A stretch of DNA of 64,000 bases from Dyadobacter sp. LHD-138 (GTDB lineage Bacteria; Bacteroidota; Bacteroidia; Cytophagales; Spirosomataceae). A program made the position numbers and the translations under genes. The notes beneath the pieces were generated by a model, which worked only from the letters and a program-made list of their open reading frames with translations, had not been told where the DNA came from and searched no databases. Numbering within the stretch: the first letter of the stretch is position 1; the number at the start of each line of letters is the position of its first letter. Location: the NCBI RefSeq assembly GCF_030929615.1, contig NZ_JAVFVU010000015.1, positions 140,065-204,064 of the forward strand, read 5' to 3'. Of the stretch, positions 1-9,427 are shown in pieces.

Positions 1-1
1 G

Positions 2-2170
2 GACTGGTTTGATGCGGGATCGCAGCTGGGACTTCAAAATAATCATCAGATTACACTGACAAACGGGAATCAGAATGTTCGGAACATGTTTTCTGTAAAT
101 TATTACGAAAACCGCGGAACACAGATTCACACCGGGTTGCGACGTATTTCATTACGCCTGAATTCCGAATACAGTCTGATCAAGAACCGGTTGAGCATCG
201 GAGAAAATATTGCCGTTTCCACGTCAAAAATCAACGACCAGAATACCAGCCATTCCTTTTTAACAATGCCTCCGATTATCCCCGTTTACACCACCGACGG
301 AGGCTGGGGAGGAACAGCCTATAGCCTTGGCATGGACGATTACAATAATCCCGTACGTATGCTCACGCTCGGCAAGGACAATTTTACGACGACCAATAAA
401 ATTATAGGAAGTGTTTACGCCAATCTGAAAATCCTTAAAAATCTATCCCTGAAAACACAGTTTGGACTGGACTATACCGGAAACAATTACAGGCATATCG
501 AGTTCACCTGGGTTGAAGGCGGGGGAAAAAGGAATATCAATAACGGGGTCAGAAGTTATCAGGGACAGGCTATTACGAGCACCTGGACCAACACTTTAAA
601 CTATAATTTAAGTCTGAAAAATCATAGTCTTGATTTTTTGGCCGGAATAGAAACTTCACGGTATACTTTCCAAAATATGGAAGGATTCCGAAGAAAGTTA
701 GAGCTGGAAAATTATGACTATGGCTATTTAAGTTCGGCCACGGGTACGCAGGAAATATATGGAACAGGAGACGAATACTCGCTGCTGTCCTATTTTTCGA
801 AGTTCAATTATACTTTCAAAGACAAGTACCTGCTTTCTGCCACCCTGCGTTACGATGGTTCTTCAAAATTTGGGATCAACAACCAGTTTGGTTTTTTTCC
901 GGCCGTATCAGCCGGCTGGCGACTTAGCGATGAAGCTTTTCTGAAAAATGTTCCTTTTGTTTCTGACCTGAAAATCAGGGCAAGCTGGGGTATGAACGGG
1001 AATTCAAACATCCCTACCAACGCCCTGGTCAATTTCTATGACGCCAGTTATAATGCCACCAGTTATGGACTGGCCGGAAATGAATCAGGAACGCTTTATT
1101 CGGGGTATCGCAGACGTCATATCGGAAACCCAAACTTAAAATGGGAAGCAACCCGGCAGACCAATTTAGGTGTGGACTTTGGAATTTTCGGCTCAAAACT
1201 TACGGGATCCATCGACTATTTCTACAAATACACAGAAGGCATGCTGTATGAGCCTCCTTATCTGGCGGCCATTGGTGAGGGTGGTTATCAGTGGATCAAT
1301 GCCGCCAACATGACCAACAAAGGTGTGGAACTCATTCTTACCTACGGGGACAAATTTGACAGTGGATTCGAGTATTCTTTGACGGGAAACATGAGCACGT
1401 TCCGGAACAAAGTAGATGATTTGCCCGAGTCGGTAAAATTTACTTACGGCGGGAACGGACTGGACGACGACATTCTTGGCCGTCCGCTGAACTCTATTTA
1501 CGGTTTTGTTGCGGACGGTCTGTTTAAATCACAGGAGGAGGTGAACAGTTCTGCGGAACAACAGGGAAAAGGTCTCGGACGCATTCGCTATAAAGACCTG
1601 GATAACGACGGAAAAATAACCTGGGAGCATGACCGGACCTGGATTGGCGTTAGCGATCCTAAGTTTATGTACGGATTAAATATGGATTCTAAATTCAAGA
1701 ATTTCGACTTCTCCATGTTTTGGCAAGGCATCGCAGGCAACACGGTTCGCAATGACTGGAAATCGTATAGCGATTTTTGGAATGTATGGACCCAAAGCGG
1801 TTTCAACCATCCCAAACGATTATTGGGAGCCTGGACGCCGGAGAATTACGATTCAACCATTCCTGCATTATCCCTGTATAATACCAACGACGAGCGCAGA
1901 GTCTCCACCTATTTTACGGAATCGGGTTCCTATTTAAAACTGAGACACATTGAGCTCGGCTACAATCTTCCGGTGCGCGTCATCTCAAAAATTGGCATGA
2001 AACAATTCCGGGTTTATCTGAACGCTCAGAATATTGTCAATCTCAAAAAGTGGTGGGGCGCAAATAAATACACCGGCATCGATCCGGAGAATCCAACAAA
2101 AGCAAATGAATATTCCAGTCCGTACGTTCGTCCGCAAATATTCATGATGGGTATCAATGCTTCATTTTGA
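2..2170 (+). CDS. SusC/RagA-type TonB-dependent outer-membrane transporter, C-terminal part
   Basis: The reading frame is open from base 2, so the gene starts before the window and only about 720 C-terminal residues are present. It is outer-membrane beta-barrel sequence: long aromatic-rich amphipathic strands, the typical 'KYLLSATLRYDGSSKFG' strand, a periplasmic-side 'DLDNDGKIT' loop, and an end in 'GINASF' with the terminal Phe needed for barrel assembly. SusC proteins import oligosaccharides or other large ligands with a SusD lid, powered by TonB. The susD gene follows at once and their ends nearly overlap, as usual in a susCD operon. The plug, the CarboxypepD_reg-like domain and any STN domain lie outside the window, so the mode of regulation cannot be read. 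The substrate is unknown. Confidence 0.95.
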   Translation, partial: DWFDAGSQLGLQNNHQITLTNGNQNVRNMFSVNYYENRGTQIHTGLRRISLRLNSEYSLIKNRLSIGENIAVSTSKINDQNTSHSFLTMPPIIPVYTTDGGWGGTAYSLGMDDYNNPVRMLTLGKDNFTTTNKIIGSVYANLKILKNLSLKTQFGLDYTGNNYRHIEFTWVEGGGKRNINNGVRSYQGQAITSTWTNTLNYNLSLKNHSLDFLAGIETSRYTFQNMEGFRRKLELENYDYGYLSSATGTQEIYGTGDEYSLLSYFSKFNYTFKDKYLLSATLRYDGSSKFGINNQFGFFPAVSAGWRLSDEAFLKNVPFVSDLKIRASWGMNGNSNIPTNALVNFYDASYNATSYGLAGNESGTLYSGYRRRHIGNPNLKWEATRQTNLGVDFGIFGSKLTGSIDYFYKYTEGMLYEPPYLAAIGEGGYQWINAANMTNKGVELILTYGDKFDSGFEYSLTGNMSTFRNKVDDLPESVKFTYGGNGLDDDILGRPLNSIYGFVADGLFKSQEEVNSSAEQQGKGLGRIRYKDLDNDGKITWEHDRTWIGVSDPKFMYGLNMDSKFKNFDFSMFWQGIAGNTVRNDWKSYSDFWNVWTQSGFNHPKRLLGAWTPENYDSTIPALSLYNTNDERRVSTYFTESGSYLKLRHIELGYNLPVRVISKIGMKQFRVYLNAQNIVNLKKWWGANKYTGIDPENPTKANEYSSPYVRPQIFMMGINASF

Positions 2171-2183
2171 CAACAACACAGAT

Positions 2184-3914
2184 ATGAAAAAAATGAATAA
2201 ATACATGCTGCTGGTTTGCTCGGTTTTGACTTTTACCCAATGCCAAAGCATATTGGATGTAAATCCCAAAGGTATCATTACCGAAGAGCAGATAAGCGAA
2301 CCTAAACATGTCGATGGCCTCGTAACCGCCGCCTACGCCTTTATTCCAAGGGCTCATGCATTTGACACGATGAATCCGTGGATTGCCAGCTTTCGCTCGG
2401 ACGATGCCTATAAGGGCGGCGGTGGACTGGACGATCAAACTCCCTGGTTTCAGATGGAGACCTATTCACTGGTGAATGCCAATGTTGGAAATAATGATGG
2501 TGTATGGTTCAGTGGTTATAGCGGAATTTCCCGCGTAAACACGGCAATTAATGCCATCAAGCGTATGGATGAAGCAAAATATCCACAAAAAAATGAGCGT
2601 ATCGCTGAAATGCGGTTTCTGAGAGGATGGATTCACCTAAAACTAAAAAGGATTTACAGATGGATTCCCTATGTGACCGAAGAAAACACGAACGAGGATA
2701 TTGTCAAGATTCCCAACCGCCCCGAGGGGGCGACAACGGACATGGCCCTCTGGCAAAAAGTTTATGATGACTTAAAGTTTGCAGCCGATAATTTACCCGC
2801 AACCCAGACGGATAAGGGGAGAATTAATAAATATGGAGCAAAAGCATTTTTGGCTTATACCGTATTGTGGATGGCTTACCCTCAGGATGACCGGAATCAG
2901 CTCACGACCCTTGATAACGCTAAACTGACAGAAGCCCTGGCCCTGGTGAATGAAATTATTGACAGCGGCAAATACAAGCTGGCGACGGATATTGCCGAGA
3001 ACTTTATGCTGGAATACGATAACGCGTCGCCGGAGTCATTGTGGGAGCTACAATTTACCATCAATGACGGAACAGTCCGGGGAAATCTAAATGAAGGAAA
3101 CGGCCTGACCGCACCCTGGTGGAATCCCTATTTCAGCTGCTGTGATTTTCACAAGCCTAGCTATAATATGGTGAATGCATTCAAAGTGGATGCCAATGGT
3201 TATCCGCTTTTCAATACGTTCAACAATGAAAATATCACCAACAAGAAGGAGTATTTTGCCCATAACACCTGGGATCCGCGGCTTGGCCATACCGTAGCCA
3301 TTCCAGGGCATCCATGGAAATACCAGACCGTTTTGTTCGATAGTACCGCTTCGAGGCAACCAGCTGTGTATGGATATTTCCACTCTTTGAAAGAGAATGT
3401 TACGACGAATAGTCCGGGCTTGTTCAACGCTTTCTGGATGTTCAATTCCAAGAATCAGCTGGAAGTCAGATATGCGGAAGTTTTGCTTTGGAAGGCGGAA
3501 ATACTGATTCAGCTCGGAAGGCATATGGAGGCACTGCCCGTTATCAATCAGATCAGGGAGCGCGCCGCACACAGTGTAGACCGGTTGAAAATGCCAGACG
3601 GCACATTCCCCGTGAAGTACAAAGTTGAGCCCTATGTGATTGGCGCAGATGTGAAATGGGATAAAGAATTTGCCTGGAATGCCTTGATGTGGGAAGCAAG
3701 GCTGGAAATGGCCATGGAAGGACGCCGGTTTTTCGACCTCGTGAGATGGGGCCTTGCCGCCAAAACTTTGAATGGCTATCTGGATGCAGAAAAGAAACGG
3801 CGCCCCTGGCTGGAAGTTGCGAAATTTACCGCCGGCCGGGATGAGTACCTGCCGATTCCGCAAGCACAAATGAACTGGTCAAGAGGCGTTTACAAACAAA
3901 ATCCCGGATATTGA
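2184..3914 (+). CDS. SusD/RagB-family nutrient-binding outer-membrane lipoprotein
   Basis: Surface lipoprotein that caps the preceding SusC barrel and captures the ligand. The start chosen is ATG 2184, 13 bases past the susC stop, because it gives a lipoprotein signal (MKKMNKYMLL...) with Cys20 as the lipid-modified residue. An in-frame ATG at 2157 would add nine residues and overlap susC. At about 577 residues it has normal SusD length, with the helical TPR-like core, 'EMRFLRGWIHLKLKR', 'RYAEVLLWKAEILIQLG', 'EGRRFFDLVRWG' and the typical ending 'YLPIPQAQM...NPGY'. A hairpin terminator about 100 bases downstream probably ends the susCD transcript. Confidence 0.96.
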   Translation: MKKMNKYMLLVCSVLTFTQCQSILDVNPKGIITEEQISEPKHVDGLVTAAYAFIPRAHAFDTMNPWIASFRSDDAYKGGGGLDDQTPWFQMETYSLVNANVGNNDGVWFSGYSGISRVNTAINAIKRMDEAKYPQKNERIAEMRFLRGWIHLKLKRIYRWIPYVTEENTNEDIVKIPNRPEGATTDMALWQKVYDDLKFAADNLPATQTDKGRINKYGAKAFLAYTVLWMAYPQDDRNQLTTLDNAKLTEALALVNEIIDSGKYKLATDIAENFMLEYDNASPESLWELQFTINDGTVRGNLNEGNGLTAPWWNPYFSCCDFHKPSYNMVNAFKVDANGYPLFNTFNNENITNKKEYFAHNTWDPRLGHTVAIPGHPWKYQTVLFDSTASRQPAVYGYFHSLKENVTTNSPGLFNAFWMFNSKNQLEVRYAEVLLWKAEILIQLGRHMEALPVINQIRERAAHSVDRLKMPDGTFPVKYKVEPYVIGADVKWDKEFAWNALMWEARLEMAMEGRRFFDLVRWGLAAKTLNGYLDAEKKRRPWLEVAKFTAGRDEYLPIPQAQMNWSRGVYKQNPGY

Positions 3915-4015
3915 TATACGGAATAGTATATTTCTGTTCTTATTCATTTTTAATATCTGAAACCGGAAATTAATCCTTTTAGCACAGTATTGCAGTTACC
4001 ATCTGATTACACCGG

Positions 4016-4051
4016 GGAGGCGATTTGTTTACCTGATCGCCTCCTTATTTT
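4016..4051 (+). terminator. Rho-independent terminator after susD
   Basis: A perfect 9-bp stem (GGAGGCGAT 4016-4024 with ATCGCCTCC 4036-4044) encloses an 11-base loop and is followed by TTATTTT. It lies between susD and the cupredoxin-dehydrogenase gene on the same strand, so it should end or attenuate the susCD message and give the next two genes a separate transcript. Confidence 0.8.
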
Positions 4052-4103
4052 GCAACCAAATGTTCAATTATAATATTTCAATTACTTCAATTACTAATTT
4101 ATT

Positions 4104-6962
4104 ATGCGCCATGTAGTTATCACTATTCTCGCTTTATTTCTTGTGGGCCCTGCCAGCACGGTATTCGGCATGAATAGGAAGGAAAAGCAAGACAGTGCAC
4201 GTTATGACCGGGATTATGCACTGGAAGCGACCATGCTTGGATTTTTTGCTCCCGATGGAGCCCGTAATCCTACTTTAAAGGCCAACAAGGGCGATCGGGT
4301 TCGCATTAAGATCACCAACGGAGAACTGATGACGCATGATATTGCGTTGGAAAAACTCGGGATCAAAAGTAAGGTGATTCTCGAAAAAGGGAGCAGCACG
4401 AGTATCACCTTCACTGCGGCGCAAAACGACACCTATTACTGTTCCGTCCCAGGACATCGCGTTGCGGGTATGGTAGGAAGTTTTGAAGTGGTCGAAGGGG
4501 TTATCTCCAATACAACCATTGCCGGACAGCTGCCTGTGAAGGACGGACAGCCTTTAAATCTGAATTTCGAAACGGGATTGCTCAAAGACTGGACGGCAAC
4601 CGGCAACGCCTTCGCCAATCCGGTCATCAACTCAGACCCCTCTCCGGTTCATGAAAAGGAAATGCATATTGGTTTTGAAGGCAAGTACTTTCTGAGCAGT
4701 GGCGGAACGGTCAATGCGAAGTTAACGGGAAGCTTAACATCGGTTCCTTTTAAAGTTACACAGCCATTTGCTGCTTTCAGGGTTTCAGGTGGGGCTTTGC
4801 AGGATACGCGGGTTGAACTTTTACTGGCCGGAACGGATCAGGTTATTTTTCATATCACCGGACAAGGCAGGGCCACTTTACAACCCGTGGTTGTGGATTT
4901 ACAACCCTATCTGAACAAGGAGATTTTCATCCGGATAATCGACAACGAGACGGGGATTTCGCAGATTCCATACATTCCAAACGACAAATGGGCACATATC
5001 AATTTCGATGACTTCCTTTTTTATCCAAGCCGTCCGAATTTCCCCAATGAGCTAAAACAAAAAGACATTATAATTCTTCCGCCGTTGGACCCTGTGCTGA
5101 ACGCAGGACTTTCGGGTGTGAAAGCAGCTCAGGCCATGACGCCGCCCAAAGGTTTTAAAGTGACCCTGGCCGCAGCAGAGCCGGCTATCATTCGCCCGAT
5201 CAGTTTTACAATTGATGCAAAAGGAAGGCTTTGGGTCGTTGAAGGGCACACCTACCCTGTTCCGGCCAAAGAGGGAGAAGGAAAGGATCGTATCCTGATT
5301 TTTGAAGATACCAATGGCGACGGAACGCTGGACAGCAGAAAGGTATTTGCGGAAAAGTTGAATTTGGTGAGTGGTATCGAGGTGGGCATGGGCGGTGTTT
5401 GGTTGGGTGCCGCACCTTATCTGTTGTTTATCCCGATTGATGCAAAAAATGACAAGCCTGCCGGACCACCACAAAAGTTGCTCGACGGATGGGGTGTTCA
5501 GGATACCCATGAGGTGCTGAACAATTTAAGATGGGGACCCGACGGCTGGCTTTACGGTACCCATGGCGTTTTTACACATTCCAATGTAGGCAAACCAGGC
5601 GCTCCGGATTCTGAACGGACAAAGTTAAACGCAGGCGTTTGGCGGTATCACCCCACGACCCATAAATTTGAATTGTTTGCAGAAGGATCCAGCAATCCAT
5701 GGGGAATCGATTTTAATGACTATGGCCATCCCTTTATCACCGTTTGTGTGATTCCGCATATGTATCATGTCATTCAGGGGGCGCGTTACCAGCGGCAGGC
5801 GGGAAAGCATTTTAACCCATATACCTATGATGACATCAAAACCATTGGTGACCATGTACATTGGCTCGGCGATCGCGGACCGCATGCAGGGAACTTCCGG
5901 TCTGCCTCTGCGGGCGGAGGACATGCCCACGCAGGCGCGATGATATACCTCGGCGGTGATTCCTGGCCAAAGGAATACCGCAATGAAATTTTCATGAACA
6001 ATATCAATGGTGCCCGACTGAATGTGGATCATTTCGAGCGCAACGGATCTGGTTATGTGGCGTCTCATAAAAATGATTTCCTGGCCATGAACGACTCCTG
6101 GTCGCAATGGCTGAATATGAAGTATGACCCAAGCGGATCGGTGTATGCAATAGACTGGTATGACAAAAACCAATGTCACAGTCCGAATCCCGATGTACAC
6201 GATAAAACGATGGGAAGGATTTTTAAAATTACGCATGAGAACGACAAGTTTGTAAAAGTGGACCTATCCAAAGCCTCCGATATGGCATTGGTGAATTATC
6301 AGTTAAATGCCAACGATTGGTACGTGCGGCAGGCGAGAACAATTTTGCAGGAACGTGGACCTAATAAAAAAGTACACAAAGCACTGAAACAAATATTGTC
6401 AACCAATCCCGACGTAACCCGAAAACTACGCGCCATGTGGGCACTGCATGTCACAAAAGGGTTTACTGAAAAAGAACTGACCGATTTATTAGCCAACGAA
6501 CACGAGGATGTAAGAAGCTGGGCTATTCAGCTGCTGGCAGAAAACAAAAGCGTTTCCCCCGAAACGTTGAAACACTTCGCAGCCCTGGCCCAAAAAGATA
6601 CCTCGCCAGTGGTCAGGTTATATCTTACCTCGGCACTGACAAGACTGGAGCCCGCGCAAAGGTGGGATGTTCTGGATGCACTGGTTCAAAAATCGGATGA
6701 CAAAGATGATCACAACCTGCCTCTAATGGTCTGGTATGCTGCCGAACCACTGGCCGCCATCGATATGAAACGTGCATTGTTAATGGCGGAAAAATCCAAA
6801 CTGCCTAAAATTTTACAATATACCATTCAACGCATAGGTGCCATCGGTACGGATGAATCTAAAAAAGTGCTGAAAGAGCTGGATAGCAAATTAGGTAAAA
6901 ACGGGCATTCACACGAGAACCACGAAAGTCAGATGCTGATTGGAAAGATTTTGAAAAATTAA
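4104..6962 (+). CDS. Secreted cupredoxin - beta-propeller dehydrogenase (PVC-type) - HEAT repeat fusion protein
   Basis: A 952-residue exported protein with a signal peptide at residues 1-22. Residues about 40-130 form an azurin/plastocyanin-like cupredoxin with a full type-1 copper ligand set in view: His78, Cys113, His118 and Met123 ('THDIA', 'YYCSVPGHRVAGM'). A jelly-roll-like segment follows (about 150-310). Residues about 340-700 are the six-bladed propeller typical of PVC-type 'membrane-bound dehydrogenase' proteins ('GRLWVVEGHTYP', 'DTNGDGTLDSRKVFAE', 'WGPDGWLYGTHG', 'NPWGIDFNDYG'). The C-terminus is helical HEAT-like. Unlike the relative at 16317-19766 there is no CxxCH heme site, so copper may replace heme as electron relay; that is inference. 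The substrate is unknown; a sugar or sugar alcohol fits the setting. An FG-GAP gene follows after 14 bases. Confidence 0.85.
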   Translation: MRHVVITILALFLVGPASTVFGMNRKEKQDSARYDRDYALEATMLGFFAPDGARNPTLKANKGDRVRIKITNGELMTHDIALEKLGIKSKVILEKGSSTSITFTAAQNDTYYCSVPGHRVAGMVGSFEVVEGVISNTTIAGQLPVKDGQPLNLNFETGLLKDWTATGNAFANPVINSDPSPVHEKEMHIGFEGKYFLSSGGTVNAKLTGSLTSVPFKVTQPFAAFRVSGGALQDTRVELLLAGTDQVIFHITGQGRATLQPVVVDLQPYLNKEIFIRIIDNETGISQIPYIPNDKWAHINFDDFLFYPSRPNFPNELKQKDIIILPPLDPVLNAGLSGVKAAQAMTPPKGFKVTLAAAEPAIIRPISFTIDAKGRLWVVEGHTYPVPAKEGEGKDRILIFEDTNGDGTLDSRKVFAEKLNLVSGIEVGMGGVWLGAAPYLLFIPIDAKNDKPAGPPQKLLDGWGVQDTHEVLNNLRWGPDGWLYGTHGVFTHSNVGKPGAPDSERTKLNAGVWRYHPTTHKFELFAEGSSNPWGIDFNDYGHPFITVCVIPHMYHVIQGARYQRQAGKHFNPYTYDDIKTIGDHVHWLGDRGPHAGNFRSASAGGGHAHAGAMIYLGGDSWPKEYRNEIFMNNINGARLNVDHFERNGSGYVASHKNDFLAMNDSWSQWLNMKYDPSGSVYAIDWYDKNQCHSPNPDVHDKTMGRIFKITHENDKFVKVDLSKASDMALVNYQLNANDWYVRQARTILQERGPNKKVHKALKQILSTNPDVTRKLRAMWALHVTKGFTEKELTDLLANEHEDVRSWAIQLLAENKSVSPETLKHFAALAQKDTSPVVRLYLTSALTRLEPAQRWDVLDALVQKSDDKDDHNLPLMVWYAAEPLAAIDMKRALLMAEKSKLPKILQYTIQRIGAIGTDESKKVLKELDSKLGKNGHSHENHESQMLIGKILKN

Positions 6963-6976
6963 TTTAGCTGGTATCT

Positions 6977-8173
6977 ATGCAAAAGACGATAAAGTTGAAC
7001 AGACAACGTATCTGCCGGATCGTTGCACTACTGGGGCTTTGTACAAACCTTTCCCTGGCACAATCTGAGGGTGATCAAAATTTCAAAAAAACGACACTGA
7101 CCAGAGATTTTATCTCGGAAGGTGCAGCTGTTGCGGATTTGAACAAAGATGGACGAATGGATATCATCGCCGGCTATTACTGGTTTGAGGCGCCTGACTG
7201 GAAGAAACATGAATTGGCACCATCCCGGGTTTTTGAACCGCGAAAAGAATACAGCAATTCGTTTCTGAATCTGGGCATGGATGTAAATCTGGACGGCTGG
7301 GATGATGTCGTGATTGTTGATTTCCCCGGAAAACCGGGCTTCTGGTTTGAGAATCCCCGGAACAAATCGGACCAATGGGTAAAGCATATCATCGCGGATT
7401 CCTTAGGGATATCCAATGAATCTCCTGGTTTTATCGATATGGATGGAGATGGAAGGCTGGATATTCTTTGCGGCGATAAGGTTAAAAAACAGATCGTTTG
7501 GTTGCAGGCTCCCACAAAGAAGGGGGATACCGAATGGAAACGTTTTGCACTAAGTGGAGAAAATGTGCCCGGAACTGAGATTTTCTCACATGGAATAGGC
7601 TATGGCGACATCAATATGGACGGCATAAAAGATGTTGTCATTCGTGAAGGCTGGTTTGAAGGGACGAAGAACAATAAAGCGGGTAACTGGGTTTTTCACC
7701 AGGCCAATTTGGGAGAGCCCTGTTCCCACATGCAAATTTTGGATGTAAACGGAGATCGTAAAAATGATGTCGTAAGCGCCTCTGCCCATGGATTAGGCAT
7801 CTGGTGGCACGAACAGATTACGGACGCCGCAGGTAAGATCAATTTCAAAACGCATTTGATGAGTACCACCACGGCGCAAACTCATGCTTCGATCATGGCA
7901 GATTTAAACGGTGATGGAACCAAAGATTATATCACAGGCAAAAGATTCCTGGCGCACCATGGCCGGGATCCGGGCGACAGCGATGCCGCGATATTGCTTT
8001 GGTTCGAATTTAATTCAAACAAAGAACCGTATTTTAAAGAGCACGTCATTGACAACGATTCAGGGGCCGGTCTCAATATTGTGGTGCAGGATATCAATAA
8101 GGATAAAAAACCAGATATCGTTGTGGCCAATAAAAACGGTGTGTTTTTGTTGGAAAACAGAATTAGAAAGTAA
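6977..8173 (+). CDS. Secreted FG-GAP/VCBS repeat beta-propeller protein
   Basis: A 398-residue protein with an N-terminal signal peptide ending near 'LSLAQ'. At least six calcium-loop repeats of the FG-GAP/VCBS type are visible: 'DLNKDGRMDI', 'DMDGDGRLDI', 'DINMDGIKDV', 'DVNGDRKNDV', 'DLNGDGTKDY' and 'DINKDKKPDI'. This predicts a seven-bladed, Ca-stabilised propeller. No catalytic residues are apparent; such proteins are usually binding or scaffold partners. It starts 14 bases after the dehydrogenase gene and is probably co-transcribed with it. A protein of the same family and length (391 residues) sits in PUL 1 near the second dehydrogenase, which suggests the two families work together. Confidence 0.85.
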   Translation: MQKTIKLNRQRICRIVALLGLCTNLSLAQSEGDQNFKKTTLTRDFISEGAAVADLNKDGRMDIIAGYYWFEAPDWKKHELAPSRVFEPRKEYSNSFLNLGMDVNLDGWDDVVIVDFPGKPGFWFENPRNKSDQWVKHIIADSLGISNESPGFIDMDGDGRLDILCGDKVKKQIVWLQAPTKKGDTEWKRFALSGENVPGTEIFSHGIGYGDINMDGIKDVVIREGWFEGTKNNKAGNWVFHQANLGEPCSHMQILDVNGDRKNDVVSASAHGLGIWWHEQITDAAGKINFKTHLMSTTTAQTHASIMADLNGDGTKDYITGKRFLAHHGRDPGDSDAAILLWFEFNSNKEPYFKEHVIDNDSGAGLNIVVQDINKDKKPDIVVANKNGVFLLENRIRK

Positions 8174-8258
8174 ATGCGCTATTTTGGTCCGGTTGATTGA
8201 AATAAAAGTGGCCGGGAGCGTGTTAGGGTAAAATAAAAGAATGTATGGCATCGACCGT

Positions 8259-8308
8259 CGCAAAACGTATTAATAAAGAGATTAATTACTTTGTTAACAC
8301 GTTTTGCG
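8259..8308. repeat. Inverted repeat in a convergent gap
   Basis: A perfect 10-bp inverted repeat, CGCAAAACGT (8259-8268) and ACGTTTTGCG (8299-8308), with a 30-base AT-rich spacer. It lies between the convergent ends of the FG-GAP gene (+) and the broken membrane-protein gene (-), where a bidirectional terminator would be expected. There is no clean T-run next to the stem, so that role is uncertain. Confidence 0.4.
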
Positions 8309-8363
8309 GCTTGATTTATATTGGCTTTTCAAGGATGTCAAGAATATATACTCCAATGGCATC

Positions 8364-8769
8364 TTACCCTCTTGGAATAAACAAAGCAGAAATTACCATC
8401 CCCACCATCATCAACGCAGCCAGCCACATTTTAAATCGATGTGATTTGCTGCGAACTAGGTATTCGATGATCAGCGCGAGAATCGACGTTGTAATCCCAA
8501 CAAAAAAATGATAGCGCAAAGGAAGGCGGTCATCGCCGAAATAATATTGGATCGTCATGATACCAATTTGATACAATGCAGTTGAATTCAGCATGAAGAA
8601 CATAAATGACCATTTCTGTTTTTTTTACCGGCTCGGATTTTCGATTACCGTGTTTTAATCCGTCAAGCATTTCTTCTGGAAAGATAAATTTCATATCTAA
8701 TTTGGCCTTTTCGTATAATGGTCCGTTTGAACAGATGTAATTGCTGTGACCGGTCGCTTCCTTTTCCAT
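8364..8769 (-). pseudogene. Small membrane protein gene broken by a one-base frameshift
   Basis: Two overlapping minus-strand frames, each about 79 codons, read as one protein. The first (start 8769) is hydrophilic to '...KSEPVKK' and then runs into a poor tail. The second supplies 'QKWSFMFFMLNSTALYQIG' and two hydrophobic helices to the stop at 8364. Removing one base from the run of eight T (8619-8626; eight A in the mRNA) joins them without a stop into a protein of about 133 residues with two to three membrane segments. This is either a real mutation, slippage or phase variation, or a homopolymer error in the assembly. I do not recognise the family. Confidence 0.6.
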
Positions 8770-8790
8770 AACCTATAAGGCTGTAATCCA

Positions 8791-9156
8791 CTACCGTTTG
8801 CTGGAAAACCGACTGATCGCTTCTTCCCTGGAATTTACAAAGTTAATGAGCCCCAGCTTGTTACTTTCAAAGACAAAGTCCCGGAAGCTTTTGCTCGGAT
8901 GCGAATCAAAATTTCCAATAATGGCAAGCCCCATCCGGTAATTGGAAAACTTCTGAAGAATCTCTCCGGCTATACCCGTTTTGAGATCAAAAAAATCCTG
9001 CGTTATATTTTTTTCATTGATCATAATCCTATCGAATCCCTGGTAATACAAATTACCCAATAAATCCAGACCATCTTCAGTGCTGGCGATTACAAGTTTA
9101 TCCGAAATCACCTCGGCTATTCTTAATTCATTAATTTGGTGAGTCTCAACTGTCAT
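8791..9156 (-). CDS. DUF4180 domain protein
   Basis: A 121-residue soluble protein matching the DUF4180 pattern as I know it: 'DLLGNLYYQGFDRIMI', then 'FFDLKTGIAGEILQKFSNYR', then 'LAIIGNFD' and 'FRDFVFESNK'. The function of the family is unknown; in other bacteria it is a small cytoplasmic protein, often near regulators. The gene stands alone on the minus strand, 21 bases upstream of the broken membrane-protein gene, and could be its operon partner. No catalytic motif is evident. Confidence 0.8.
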   Translation of the reverse strand: MTVETHQINELRIAEVISDKLVIASTEDGLDLLGNLYYQGFDRIMINEKNITQDFFDLKTGIAGEILQKFSNYRMGLAIIGNFDSHPSKSFRDFVFESNKLGLINFVNSREEAISRFSSKR

Positions 9157-9427
9157 GTATGGCTGTTCTTAATAGTACCTTTTTTTCTTAAAATTATAAA
9201 TTTCCCCCGGATTTTCAGTCTCGTCACAAAATCCGGTGGTGACATCGTTTTGTGAAGCAATAAGACGCCGTCTCCCATACTATGCGGTATGCTATTAAAT
9301 GACCCCGTATAAAAAATAATTCTGAATGCCATGCATATAGCGTGTCTGCAATACCAGCGACATAATATATTCTATTTATTAATTATGAAGTTACCAATCC
9401 GTACTTTTCATAGTAGCCCACAGTAAA
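9157..9427. other. Intergenic region with nested inverted repeats
   Basis: I see no gene here. CCGGATTTT (9207-9215) and AAAATCCGG (9228-9236) form a perfect 9-bp stem with a 12-base loop. The right arm overlaps a CACAAAA that can instead pair with TTTTGTG near 9250, so two stems compete. The region lies upstream of the DUF4180 gene and downstream of the alpha/beta hydrolase gene, both on the minus strand. Confidence 0.4.

Noticed and set aside
3087..3869. A 260-codon minus-strand open frame inside the first complete susD
   Set aside because: It lies wholly within a clearly coding susD and has shadow composition (rich in Pro, His, Cys) with no domain.
5625..6236. A 203-codon minus-strand open frame inside the cupredoxin-dehydrogenase gene
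   Set aside because: It is a shadow of a well-supported gene with family motifs on the plus strand.
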